From positions 89,564 to 153,563 of the forward strand of contig NZ_JAIUHG010000015.1 of NCBI RefSeq assembly GCF_020164955.1: DNA of 64,000 nucleotides, read 5' to 3'. This document shows positions 48,189 to 56,616 of this stretch, piece after piece. Each line of letters starts with the position of its first letter. The first letter of the stretch is position 1. Below the pieces are notes generated by a model. That model was given only the letters and a program-made list of their open reading frames with translations, did no database searches and had not been told where the DNA came from. The translations under genes and the position numbers were made by a program. This DNA comes from Mesorhizobium sp. CA8. GTDB lineage: Bacteria; Pseudomonadota; Alphaproteobacteria; Rhizobiales; Rhizobiaceae.

Positions 48189-48821
48189 ATGGCCTACACG
48201 TCTCTCAAATCGGCGCCGAAAGCGTTCGACCAGCACAAGCGGCTGATCGTCGTGCAGGTGGCCGCCGTGCTTGCCATCATCCTGCTCCTGTTCAGCAAGC
48301 CGGCCCTGGCCGAAGGGTCGGACGGGCACGAAGTCGTGGAGACGATCGGCTTCGCGATGGTGCTGATCTGCTTCCTCGGCCGGCTGTGGAGCATCCTCTT
48401 CGTCGGTGGCAGGAAGAATGACGAGCTGATCGTGTCCGGCCCGTTCTCGATGACCCGGAACCCGCTCTATTTCTTTTCAACTGTCGGCACGGCCGGCATC
48501 GGACTGATGTTCGGTTCGGTGCTGGCGGCTGGAATGCTCGGCCTGGCAAGCTTCCTCGTCTTCCGCTTCACCGCGCGCAAGGAGGCCGAATATCTCGCCG
48601 GCAAATTCGGTCCGGCTTACGCGGTCTACGCCGAACGCACGCCGTCCTTCTGGCCGAATCCGCTGCTTTACCGCGACGAGGCGCAGTGGCTGTTCTCGAC
48701 GGGCGCGCTGCGGAACACGTTTCGCGACGGGCTCTATTTCCTGGCTTTGTTTCCGGTGATCGAGGCGGTCGAATATTTGCGTCTCAGCGGGGACCTGCCG
48801 ACGCTTTTCACGGTCTATTAG
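48189..48821 (+). CDS. Isoprenylcysteine/phospholipid-type membrane methyltransferase family protein
   Basis: A 210-aa membrane protein with about four to five helices. The motif VSGPFSMTRNPLYFFSTVGTAG and the later KEAEYLAGKFGPAYAVYAERTPSFWP are the SAM-binding signatures of the ICMT/PEMT-like family. Methyl acceptor unknown. ATG 48189 is preceded by GAGAAGGA. Divergent from the COG4705-like gene. Confidence 0.87.
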   Translation: MAYTSLKSAPKAFDQHKRLIVVQVAAVLAIILLLFSKPALAEGSDGHEVVETIGFAMVLICFLGRLWSILFVGGRKNDELIVSGPFSMTRNPLYFFSTVGTAGIGLMFGSVLAAGMLGLASFLVFRFTARKEAEYLAGKFGPAYAVYAERTPSFWPNPLLYRDEAQWLFSTGALRNTFRDGLYFLALFPVIEAVEYLRLSGDLPTLFTVY

Positions 48822-49141
48822 TTTCCGGTACAGAATGACCGACGGCTCTGTCTGCCTTGGCAGGCGGCATACGTTGGAGATTGGCTGACGCGCTTGTCAG
48901 GTCGTCATTCTATGGCGGAGCAAGGAGCGAAGCGACGCACGCAGACCATAGAATCCATTCCGTGACGTCGAGGCGTTGCCACGATGCAGAATTCTGCTCC
49001 GCTGCTTTCCTCGACCAAGGTCACGGAATGGATCCTCGGGTCTGCGCTCCGCTTCGCGTCGCTCCGCCCGTGGATGACGAGGTTGTGAAGCTTCCGCCAG
49101 TCTCCTGCGTTTGCGCTGATTTCCCAGAAAATGAACGCCGA
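48822..49141. other. Gene-free gap dominated by a repeat
   Basis: 320 bases between convergent genes, largely occupied by the family B repeat at 48895-49085. No coding frame supported. Confidence 0.55.
48895..49085. repeat. Dispersed palindromic repeat, family B
   Basis: GTCATTCTATGGCGGAGCAA and CCCGTGGATGACGAGGTTG arms with inner ATCCATTCCGTGAC / GTCACGGAATGGAT pair. Same architecture as 10538-10697 and 29768-29935. Confidence 0.72.
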
Positions 49142-49357
49142 TCAACGCGCCTTGCCGCGCGCGGCGCGGCAGGTGCTCTGCAGGAGAATTGCCAGGCAGC
49201 CGGCGAGAAGCAGGAAGCCGCCGACGAGCGGCGGCAGCGTCAGAAGCTTTACCGCGGCGGTGATCAGCGCGATCAGGATCAGCGCCAGCAACGCAAGGCT
49301 GCCGTCGTCGACGAACATGCCGACGAGTTCCTTGAGGACGAGACGGATCACGGTCAT
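49142..49357 (-). CDS. Small membrane protein coupled to the COG4280-like gene
   Basis: A 71-aa protein with two hydrophobic helices (LALLALILIALITAAVKLL and LVGGFLLLAGCLAILL) and a basic C-terminus. ATG 49357 overlaps the preceding stop by four bases (ATGA), which argues that it is translated. Could be an accessory subunit of the upstream membrane protein. No family recognised. Confidence 0.65.
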   Translation of the reverse strand: MTVIRLVLKELVGMFVDDGSLALLALILIALITAAVKLLTLPPLVGGFLLLAGCLAILLQSTCRAARGKAR

Positions 49358-50109
49358 CGGACTACCCCTTCGGCGGGTGCCGGGTAAGCGCCGCGCAACC
49401 AGCGCATAATGGCGAAGGATGTAACGGCAATGACGGCGAAGATGGCGAGCAGAGCGAGGTCGGCGCCCGGCCATTCGGCGCCGAGGCCCTCGCCGGTCCA
49501 GAACACGCCGAAGCTGGTCAGCATCAGCCCGACGACGAATTTCAGCGCATTCTCGGGCACACGCGCCAGCGGCCGGTGCACGGCAAGGCCGATCAGCATC
49601 ACCAGCAGGAAGGCCGCCAGCGCGCCGAGGCCGGCATAAAGCGTCTGCCCATGCGCGGCGCCGACGGCGATGACAATGAACACCACTTCGACGCCTTCGA
49701 GCAGCACCGCCTTGAACGACGCGACGGCCGCCCGATAGTCGGCGCGGCGGTCATTGGCCTGCCGCTGCAAGGCGGCCGTCTCCTTGGAAAAAGCCTGCTC
49801 CTCGTCATGCAGTGCGATGACGCCGACGCTGCGCAGGATCGCCTTGCGCAGCCAGCGCATGCCGAACAGGATCAAAAGCACGCCGACCACGAATTGCAGG
49901 GCGGTGATGGGGACGAGCGCCAGAAGCGGCCCGAAAACAAGCACCAGCGCCGCCAGCAGGGCGAGCGCCAGCGCCGCGCCTGTCAGCGCCGGGCGCCAGC
50001 TGCGCGTCACGCCGACGGCGAGCACGATGGTGAAGGCTTCGACCACTTCGACGAAGGAGGCCAGGAACGAGGCCGTCACGGTGGAAAATATAGGTGTCAG
50101 GCCATGCAT
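49354..50109 (-). CDS. COG4280-like membrane protein with repeated acidic helices
   Basis: A 251-aa protein with about seven helices arranged as two similar halves. Each starts with an acidic motif in a helix: FLASFVEVVEAFTIVLAVG and FKAVLLEGVEVVFIVIAVG. This internal duplication with ExxE-type residues recalls cation transporters of the TMEM165/GDT1 or iron-permease type, but that is only a resemblance. ATG 50109 gives the conserved start; upstream codons are not hydrophobic. Function unknown. Confidence 0.75.
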   Translation of the reverse strand: MHGLTPIFSTVTASFLASFVEVVEAFTIVLAVGVTRSWRPALTGAALALALLAALVLVFGPLLALVPITALQFVVGVLLILFGMRWLRKAILRSVGVIALHDEEQAFSKETAALQRQANDRRADYRAAVASFKAVLLEGVEVVFIVIAVGAAHGQTLYAGLGALAAFLLVMLIGLAVHRPLARVPENALKFVVGLMLTSFGVFWTGEGLGAEWPGADLALLAIFAVIAVTSFAIMRWLRGAYPAPAEGVVR

Positions 50110-50358
50110 CAAGGCTTCGTCCAATGCTGGGGAATCATCGGTCGGTGAGAACGATACAGCGCTGCGGCGCCGGCGAAAATGCCGCAGATGATCCGATCTG
50201 GTCCCGCGTGAGGCGAGGTCGGGACCGGACATTTCGATGAACTCATTGACGGACTGTATCCGTTCGGTGTCCGTTGTATCGCGGCACTGCCCTGGCTATC
50301 TGCTGGAGCAACAAGAAGTTTTAAGCGGTCGACGGCCGCTCCAGCAGGAACGGAGCCA

Positions 50359-51378
50359 ATGAAGAAAATCGGATTTCTGTCGTTCGGGCATTGGTCGCCC
50401 TCGCCGCAATCGGGCACGCGCTCGGGCGCAGACGCGCTGCTGCAGTCGATCGACCTCGCGGTCGCGGCCGAGGAACTCGGCGCCGACGGCGCCTATTACC
50501 GCGTCCACCATTTTGCCCGGCAGCTCGCCTCGCCGTTTCCGTTGCTTGCCGCCGCCGGCGCCAAGACCAAGCGTATCGAGCTCGGCACCGCCGTCATCGA
50601 TATGCGCTACGAGAACCCGCTCTATATGGCCGAGGACGCGGGTGCTGCCGACCTGATTGCCGGCGGGCGTCTGCAGTTGGGCATCAGCCGCGGCTCGCCC
50701 GAGCAGGTGATCGACGGCTGGCGCTATTTCGGCTACGTGCCGGAAGAGGGCAAGAGCGACGCCGACATGGCGCGCCGGCATTCGGAGATCTTCCTCGACC
50801 TGCTGCGCGGCGAAGGCTTTGCCCAGCCCAATCCGCGGCCGATGTTCCCCAACCCGCCCGGCCTGTTGAGGCTCGAGCCCTTCTCGGCGGGCCTGCGCGA
50901 ACGCATCTGGTGGGGCGCGGCCACCGACGCCACCGCCGTGTGGGCGGCCAAGCTCGGCATGAATCTGCAAAGCTCGACGCTGAAGTTCGATGAGACCGGC
51001 GAGCCGCTGCATGTCCAGCAGGCCAAGCAGATAAGAGCCTACCGCGCCGCCTGGAAGGAAGCAGGCCATGCCAGGGAGCCGCGCGTCTCGGTCAGCCGCA
51101 GCATTTTTGCTCTCGTCAACGACATGGACCGCGCCTATTTCGGCGGCAGCGAGGGCGAGGACCACTTTGGTTATATCGAGCCGGAAAAGCGCGCCGTGTT
51201 CGGCCGCACCTATGCCGCTGAACCGGACAAGCTGGTCGAGCAACTCAAGGAGGACGAGGCGATCGCCGAGGCCGACACGCTGCTGCTCACCGTGCCCAAC
51301 CAGCTGGGCGTCGACTACAACGCCCATGTCATCGAGTCGATCCTGAAGCACGTCGCGCCGGCGCTGGGCTGGCGGTAA
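50359..51378 (+). CDS. LLM-class flavin-dependent oxidoreductase
   Basis: A 339-aa luciferase-like monooxygenase with the TIM-barrel features of the family: GFLSFGHWSP, AAEELGADGAYYRVHHFA, RIELGTAVIDMRYENPLYMAEDAGAADLIAGGRLQLGISRGSPE. FMN or F420 use cannot be settled by eye. Monocistronic, followed by repeat DNA. Not closely related to the SsuD at the start of the window. Confidence 0.9.
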   Translation: MKKIGFLSFGHWSPSPQSGTRSGADALLQSIDLAVAAEELGADGAYYRVHHFARQLASPFPLLAAAGAKTKRIELGTAVIDMRYENPLYMAEDAGAADLIAGGRLQLGISRGSPEQVIDGWRYFGYVPEEGKSDADMARRHSEIFLDLLRGEGFAQPNPRPMFPNPPGLLRLEPFSAGLRERIWWGAATDATAVWAAKLGMNLQSSTLKFDETGEPLHVQQAKQIRAYRAAWKEAGHAREPRVSVSRSIFALVNDMDRAYFGGSEGEDHFGYIEPEKRAVFGRTYAAEPDKLVEQLKEDEAIAEADTLLLTVPNQLGVDYNAHVIESILKHVAPALGWR

Positions 51379-51396
51379 GAAAACCGCAAAACGCGT

Positions 51397-51660
51397 AATC
51401 TCCCCCCTTGCGGGGGAGATGGCTGGCAGGCCAGAGGGGGGTGCTGTCCCGCCGGCATCTCAGCATTCGGTTTCTTTAGCTCGATCAGGCTAGTGCAAGC
51501 ATATCGGAATTCTGCACCACGCTACGCTCGTAGGGCGCGGCACAGGTCTGCGCCGCGTCGCTCGCTGGTGGCGCCGCCCTTGGATTGAGGAAGTTATAGG
51601 CCGCGTTCCTTCGCGCCCCCTCTGTCCTGCCGGACATCTCCCCCGCAAGGGGAGATCGGC
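51397..51660. repeat. Inverted dispersed repeats, family A
   Basis: AATCTCCCCCCTTGCGGGGG...GGCTGGCAGGCCAGAGGGGG at the left and CCCCCTCTGTCCTGCCGGAC, ATCTCCCCCGCAAGGGGAGA at the right form inverted arms, separated by about 160 bases. Confidence 0.7.
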
Positions 51661-51700
51661 AGCTTCGGCGCCGGTGCCGCTCCCGTCCTTACCCTCGACG

Positions 51701-51730
51701 TTGACATCTGATAAAATAGCAATCTACTTT
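51701..51730 (+). promoter_or_regulatory. Sigma70-type promoter of the LacI-controlled sugar operon
   Basis: A perfect -35 TTGACA at 51701-51706 and a -10-like TACTTT at 51725-51730 with an 18-base spacer, 53 bases before the ATG of the binding-protein gene. The operator palindrome begins 5 bases later, so it would cover the transcription start. Confidence 0.7.
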
Positions 51731-51734
51731 GCCA

Positions 51735-51760
51735 CGTAATCGGTTACGTAACCGATTACG
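51735..51760. promoter_or_regulatory. Perfect 26-bp palindrome, probable LacI-family operator
   Basis: CGTAATCGGTTAC followed immediately by its exact reverse complement. The centre contains paired TAACCGATTA-type half-sites, as in LacI/GalR operators, with an unusual central ACGT. Most likely bound by the LacI regulator encoded at 55414 in the same operon. Confidence 0.8.
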
Positions 51761-51782
51761 GCTCAATCAAGTGGAGGAGATC

Positions 51783-52748
51783 ATGAGCAGGATTTCGAAC
51801 ACGCATGGGCTTGGCCCGTTCTCACGCCGCCAGTTCCTGAAGACCAGCGCCTTGGCCGCCGGCGCGCTGGCTCTGCCGCTCGGCCCGGTCCTCGCCGCCG
51901 ACAAGCCGAAGGTCGGCCTGGTGATGAAGTCTTTAGCCAATGAGTTCTTCAAGCAGATGCAGGCCGGTGCGGAGGAGTATGCGGCCAAGAACAAGGACAA
52001 GTTCGATTTCGCCGCAGTCGGCATGAAGGACGAGCGCGACTTCGCCGCCCAGGTCGACGCCATCGAGAACTTCATCACCCAGAACTACAACATCATCGTT
52101 GTGGCGCCGGCAGATTCGAAAGCCATGGTCACGCCGATCGCCAAGGCGCTGAAGGCCGGCATCAAGGTCATCAACATCGACGTCGCGCTCGACGCCGAGG
52201 CCAAGAAGAAGGCCGGCATCGACCTCGCCTTCTTCGGTCCGGACAACCGCGCCGGCGCCAAGCTCGCCGGCGACGCGCTCGGCAAGGCGCTGGGCAAGGG
52301 CGGCAAGGTCGTCATCCTCGAGGGCAATCCCGAGGCCGACAATGCCAAGCAGCGCAAGCTCGGCTTCGACGATTCGGTGAAGGAGTACAAGCTGAAGCTG
52401 CTCGACTCCAAGACCGCGCATTGGGAGACCGAAGAAGCCAACACGCTGATGACCAACTTCCTCACCCAGCATCCCGACATCCAGGGCGTGATGGCGGCGA
52501 ACGACTCCATGGCGCTCGGCGTCGTCAAGGCGATCGACGCTGCCGGCAAGTCCGGCCAGATCAAGGTTGTCGGCTTCGACAACATCCCGGCCGTCGGTCC
52601 GCTGCTGAAGGAAGGCAAGATGCTCGCCACCGTCGAGCAGTATGGCGCGAAGATGGCGGCCATGGGCATCGATTATGGTTTGCGCGAGCTGGCCGGCGAG
52701 AAATTCTCCGGCTGGGTCAAGACGGACGTCAAGCTGATCACGGCATGA
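51783..52748 (+). CDS. Sugar ABC transporter substrate-binding protein (CUT2 / periplasmic binding protein 1-like)
   Basis: A 321-aa periplasmic protein of the ribose/allose-binding type. The N-terminus FSRRQFLKTSALAAGALALP carries a twin-arginine motif, so export is probably by Tat. The mature part has VGLVMKSLANEFFKQMQAGAEEYA, NIIVVAPADSKAMVTPIAKAL and GVMAANDSMALGVVKAI. ATG 51783 is preceded by GGAGGAG. Ligand unknown, likely a pentose or hexose. Confidence 0.93.
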   Translation: MSRISNTHGLGPFSRRQFLKTSALAAGALALPLGPVLAADKPKVGLVMKSLANEFFKQMQAGAEEYAAKNKDKFDFAAVGMKDERDFAAQVDAIENFITQNYNIIVVAPADSKAMVTPIAKALKAGIKVINIDVALDAEAKKKAGIDLAFFGPDNRAGAKLAGDALGKALGKGGKVVILEGNPEADNAKQRKLGFDDSVKEYKLKLLDSKTAHWETEEANTLMTNFLTQHPDIQGVMAANDSMALGVVKAIDAAGKSGQIKVVGFDNIPAVGPLLKEGKMLATVEQYGAKMAAMGIDYGLRELAGEKFSGWVKTDVKLITA

Positions 52749-52801
52749 GGCGAGTCCGCGCGCCGGCACTCCCTTCCGGCGCCAGGCTTCGCCTCTCTCG
52801 T

Positions 52802-52830
52802 CACCGCCGCCGGCAATTCCGGCGGCGGTG
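52802..52830 (+). promoter_or_regulatory. Strong intra-operon hairpin after the binding-protein gene
   Basis: A perfect 12-bp GC-rich stem (CACCGCCGCCGG and complement) with a 5-base loop and no T-tract. Such structures after binding-protein genes usually protect the upstream mRNA end, giving more binding protein than ATPase and permease. Confidence 0.7.
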
Positions 52831-52888
52831 ACGGAGCGCCCGCGCCGCTATCGTCGCCGACGGGCACGGTTTAGGATTTCTACCGCCC

Positions 52889-54388
52889 ATGGATGCGATT
52901 CTCTCCCTTGAAGGGGTCGGAAAAATCTTTCCCGGCGCCGTCGCGCTGAGCGACGTGTCGCTGTCGATCGCGCGCGGCGAGACCCACATCATCCTGGGCG
53001 AGAACGGCGCCGGCAAGTCGACGCTGATCAAGCTCTTGGCCGGCATCTACCAGCCGGACTCCGGCAGGATTGCCTTCAACGGCGAGCCCTACCAGCCGAA
53101 GACGCCGCATGATGCGCAGCAGAGCGGCATCCGCATCGTGCATCAGGAGCTCAATCTTCTGCCCTATCTCAGCATCGCCGAGAATCTGATGCTGGAAAGC
53201 CTGCCGCGCCGCGCCTTCGGCATCGTCGACCGCAAGGCGCTCAACAGCCGCGCCGTGGCGCTGCTCAAGGAAGTCGGCCTCGACATCGATCCGCGCACCA
53301 GGGTCGAGGCGCTGGGCGTGGCGCAGATGCAGCTGGTCGAGATCGCCAAGGCGCTGAGCTACGACTCGAAGCTTCTGGTCCTCGACGAGCCGACGGCGAC
53401 GCTGACGCCGCCGGAGATCGAGCGGCTGTTTTCCATCATCAAGCGGCTGAAGGCCAAGGGCGTCACCATTATCTACATCTCGCACCGGCTGCATGAGGTG
53501 TTCGAGATCGGCGACCGAGTGACGGTGCTGCGCAACGGCAGAGTGGTCGCAACGCGCGACCTTCACGGCCTTTCCGTGCCGGATATCGTGCGCATGATGA
53601 TCGGCCGCGACATCGCCGACGAATTCGGTTTCGATGCCTCGATCGTGCCCGGCAAAGTCGCGCTCAGCGTCGCCAATCTGAAGCGCGACGCCTCCACTCC
53701 GAACATTTCCTTCGCCGTGCGCCATGGCGAGATCCTCGGCGTCGCCGGCCTTGTCGGCAGCGGCCGCACCGAGGCTATGCGCGCGCTGTTCGGCGCCGAC
53801 CCGAAGCTCGACGGCGTCGTCGAGATCGATGGCAAGCCGGTGGCGATCACAGCGCCGAAGGATGCGGTGCGGCATGGCTTGAGCCTGCTTACCGAGGACC
53901 GCAAGGGCCAGGGCCTGCTGCTCGACATGGCCGTCGACAAGAACATCACCATCACCGATCTCAGCAAGGTTTCGCGCAACGGGCTGCTCAATCGAAGGAC
54001 GGAGGCTGCCGCCGCCAACGATCTCGTCGGCCAGCTGCGCGTCAAGGCGAGCTCGATCGAGCAGGCGGTGCGCAATCTCTCCGGCGGCAACCAGCAGAAG
54101 GTGGTGCTGGCGAAATGGCTGTTCCGCGGCACCTCGACGCTGATCCTCGACGAGCCGACGCGCGGCGTCGACATCGGCGCGCGGCGCGAAATCTACCAGC
54201 TTCTGTGGATGCTGGCGGCGCAGCGGAAAGGCATCATCATGGTGTCCTCCGATCTCCCTGAATTGATGGGCATGTGCCACCGCATCATCGTCTTTTCCAG
54301 GAACAGGATCGTCGGCGAAGTGGCGCGATCCGACTTCGACCAGGAGCGCATCCTGTCGCTCGCCTATCAGGAGTATGTGCGGCCATGA
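52889..54388 (+). CDS. Sugar ABC transporter ATP-binding protein (RbsA/MglA type)
   Basis: A 499-aa ATPase with two fused ABC domains. The first has Walker A GENGAGKST, IVHQELNLLPYLSIAEN, and LLVLDEPTATLTPPE. The second has a degenerate nucleotide site (GLVGSGRTEAMRALFG), signature LSGGNQQKVVLAKWL and LILDEPTRGVDIGA, the usual pattern of the CUT2 family. It overlaps the permease start by four bases. Confidence 0.95.
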   Translation: MDAILSLEGVGKIFPGAVALSDVSLSIARGETHIILGENGAGKSTLIKLLAGIYQPDSGRIAFNGEPYQPKTPHDAQQSGIRIVHQELNLLPYLSIAENLMLESLPRRAFGIVDRKALNSRAVALLKEVGLDIDPRTRVEALGVAQMQLVEIAKALSYDSKLLVLDEPTATLTPPEIERLFSIIKRLKAKGVTIIYISHRLHEVFEIGDRVTVLRNGRVVATRDLHGLSVPDIVRMMIGRDIADEFGFDASIVPGKVALSVANLKRDASTPNISFAVRHGEILGVAGLVGSGRTEAMRALFGADPKLDGVVEIDGKPVAITAPKDAVRHGLSLLTEDRKGQGLLLDMAVDKNITITDLSKVSRNGLLNRRTEAAAANDLVGQLRVKASSIEQAVRNLSGGNQQKVVLAKWLFRGTSTLILDEPTRGVDIGARREIYQLLWMLAAQRKGIIMVSSDLPELMGMCHRIIVFSRNRIVGEVARSDFDQERILSLAYQEYVRP

Positions 54389-55401
54389 GCGAGACGACCG
54401 AAGCAGCCGTTGCGGCGCCTGTTTCTCCAGGCCGGGCAAAATTCCTGCGCTTCCTCGTGCGCGATGCCGGCGTGCTCCTGGCGCTGGTGCTGATCACGCT
54501 GTTCTTCTCGGCCACCGCTCCCTATTTCGCCACCTCCGGCAATGCGCTGAAGATCTTCGTGCAGATCGCCATCAACACGGTGCTGGCGGCCGGCATGACC
54601 TTCGTCATCCTCACCGGCGGCATCGACCTTTCGGTCGGCTCGGTGCTGGCGCTGTGCACCGTGGTCGGCGCCACCGTGATGATCAACGAGAGCCTGTCGC
54701 CGGCCGTCGCCATCACGCTGGCGTTGCTCGCCTGCATGGCGACGGGCGCAGCCTGCGGCTTCCTCAATGGCTGGATCTCGACACGCTGGAAGATCCCCTC
54801 CTTCATCGTCACGCTGGGCATGCTCAACATGGCGGCGGGCGCCGCGCGCGTCGTCAGCGACAATTCCACCATCACCGGCCTGCCGCAGAGCTTCGTGGAT
54901 TTCGGCAACCTCATCATCGGCGGCTTCCTGCCGTCGATCTTCCTGGTGGCAGTGCTGGTGATCGCGGCCGGCTGGTTCGTGCTTCGCTTCACCGTCTTCG
55001 GCCGCATGATCTTCGCTGTCGGCACCAATGACGAGGCGGTGCGGCTGTCGGGTCACAATCCGGATTTCTACACGGTCGCCGCCTTCACTATCAGCGGGCT
55101 GACCGCCGGCATCGCGGCCATGGTCTATCTGTTGCGGCTCAACATCGGAAGCCCGATCGCCGGCGTCGGCTACGAGCTCAACGCGATCGCCGCCGTCATC
55201 ATCGGCGGCACCAGCCTCAGCGGCGGCAAAGGCTCGATCATCGGCACGCTGGTCGGCGCCTGCATTCTGCAGGTGCTCTCGACCGGATTGCAGCTGCTCG
55301 GCGTCGGCGACAATTTCAAACCGATCGTGATTGGCCTTGTCATCGTGCTCGCGGTCATCCTAGACGCGTACCGGGAGAGGCTGTTGCGGAAAATCCGCTG
55401 A
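54385..55401 (+). CDS. Sugar ABC transporter permease (RbsC type)
   Basis: A 338-aa CUT2 permease with about eight to ten helices and the family motifs TFVILTGGIDLSVGSVLAL, IPSFIVTLGMLNMAAGAAR and AIAAVIIGGTSLSGGKGSIIGTLVGA. ATG 54385 overlaps the ATPase stop; the open frame further upstream is a shadow of that gene. The LacI gene follows after 12 bases. Confidence 0.94.
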   Translation: MSETTEAAVAAPVSPGRAKFLRFLVRDAGVLLALVLITLFFSATAPYFATSGNALKIFVQIAINTVLAAGMTFVILTGGIDLSVGSVLALCTVVGATVMINESLSPAVAITLALLACMATGAACGFLNGWISTRWKIPSFIVTLGMLNMAAGAARVVSDNSTITGLPQSFVDFGNLIIGGFLPSIFLVAVLVIAAGWFVLRFTVFGRMIFAVGTNDEAVRLSGHNPDFYTVAAFTISGLTAGIAAMVYLLRLNIGSPIAGVGYELNAIAAVIIGGTSLSGGKGSIIGTLVGACILQVLSTGLQLLGVGDNFKPIVIGLVIVLAVILDAYRERLLRKIR

Positions 55402-55413
55402 GGGGAACGGGCT

Positions 55414-56412
55414 ATGACGACGATCGCAGATGTCGCGCGCCATGCGGGGGTGTCCGTCGCCACCGTCTCGCATGTGATGAATCATACGCGCCATGTCGAG
55501 CCGGAAACGGCCGAGCGGGTGCGCGCCGCGATCAGCGCGCTGCGCTACAGCCCGAACTCGGTGGCGCGGAGTCTCAGGCGCGGCGAGACCAAGACCATCG
55601 GCCTGCTTCTCCCCGACAATTCCAACCCGTTTTTCGCCAGCGTCGCGCGGCAGATCGAGGATGCGGGCTTCGTCTCCGGCTACACGGTGATCCTGTGCAA
55701 CTCCGACGGCAATGCCGAGAAGGAGGAGCGCTACCTCTCGGTGCTGATGGCCAAGCAGATCGACGGGCTGATCTTCGCCGGCTCGTCCGACCATGCGCGG
55801 GTCTTCGCCCGGCTGTTGCCCAGCGTGCCGGCGGTGCTGCTCGACCGCGAGATCCAGTCGGTCAATGTCGATTCGGTGCTGGTCGACCATGAGCATGGCG
55901 GCTATCTCGCCGGCAAATACCTGGCCGGACTCGGCCACAAGAAGATCGGCGTCATCGGCGGCCCGCGCGATTCGAGCTCCAGCCCGGCCCGCCTGCGCGG
56001 TTTTGCCCGCGCGCTCGGCGAAGCAGGCGTGGAGCTGCCGGCCTCGTCGATCGTCGATTCAGACTATCATTTCGCCGGCGGCCGGTTGGCGATGGATCAG
56101 CTCATGGCGCAGGCGCCGGACATCACGGCGGTATTCGCCTGCAACGACCTGATGGCCATGGGCGCGGTCACCGCGCTGCGCTCGCGCGGATTGCACGTTC
56201 CCGACGACATGTCGATGATCGGCTTCGACGACATCCCCTATGCCGTCACCACCTGGCCGCCGCTGACGACGATCGCGCAGCCGGTGGAAAAGATCGGCAC
56301 GCTGGCGGTGAGCCTGCTGCTCGAGAGGCTGGGCGAGCCGGAAGCGCCTTCAAGGCGCGAGGTGCTGGCGCCGGTGCTGGTGGAGAGGGAGAGCTGCGCG
56401 GCGCGGCGGTAG
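55414..56412 (+). CDS. LacI-family transcriptional regulator
   Basis: A 332-aa repressor with an N-terminal LacI HTH (TTIADVARHAGVSVATVSHVMNHTRHVEPETAERVRAAISALRYSPN) and the hinge YSPNSVARSLRRG, followed by a periplasmic-binding-like sensor domain (TIGLLLPDNSNPFFASVARQIED). As last gene of the sugar operon it probably controls its own expression through the palindrome at 51735-51760, released by the imported sugar. Confidence 0.94.
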   Translation: MTTIADVARHAGVSVATVSHVMNHTRHVEPETAERVRAAISALRYSPNSVARSLRRGETKTIGLLLPDNSNPFFASVARQIEDAGFVSGYTVILCNSDGNAEKEERYLSVLMAKQIDGLIFAGSSDHARVFARLLPSVPAVLLDREIQSVNVDSVLVDHEHGGYLAGKYLAGLGHKKIGVIGGPRDSSSSPARLRGFARALGEAGVELPASSIVDSDYHFAGGRLAMDQLMAQAPDITAVFACNDLMAMGAVTALRSRGLHVPDDMSMIGFDDIPYAVTTWPPLTTIAQPVEKIGTLAVSLLLERLGEPEAPSRREVLAPVLVERESCAARR

Positions 56413-56439
56413 TGTTGTTTAATCGTCGACTTTGGCGCA

Positions 56440-56605
56440 GCCCCCGCTCCGTCTCGGCGCTGCGCGCCGATCCACCTCTCCCCCGCTTTGCGGGGGCGAG
56501 GAAACGCCAATCGCTAACGGCGCGGCCTTGCAAGGCTTGGGTTCCTCGCCCCCGCCAAAGGCGGGGGAGAGGTGTCCGCGCAGCGGACGGAGAGGGGGGC
56601 GCCCT
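56440..56605. repeat. Inverted dispersed repeats, family A
   Basis: CTCCGTCTCGGCGCTGCGCG, CCGATCCACCTCTCCCCCGC and its inverted partner GCGGGGGAGAGGTGTCCGCG around a second inverted pair (GAGGAAACGCCAA..., GGGTTCCTCGCCCCCGCC). Located between convergent genes. Confidence 0.72.
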
Positions 56606-56616
56606 ATGCGGTTGGC

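Larger units (their letters stand above)
51379..51782. other. Intergenic region with repeats, promoter and operator
   Basis: About 400 bases. 51397-51660 is repeat DNA; 51660-51782 is the control region of the sugar ABC operon. No coding frame supported. Confidence 0.6.
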
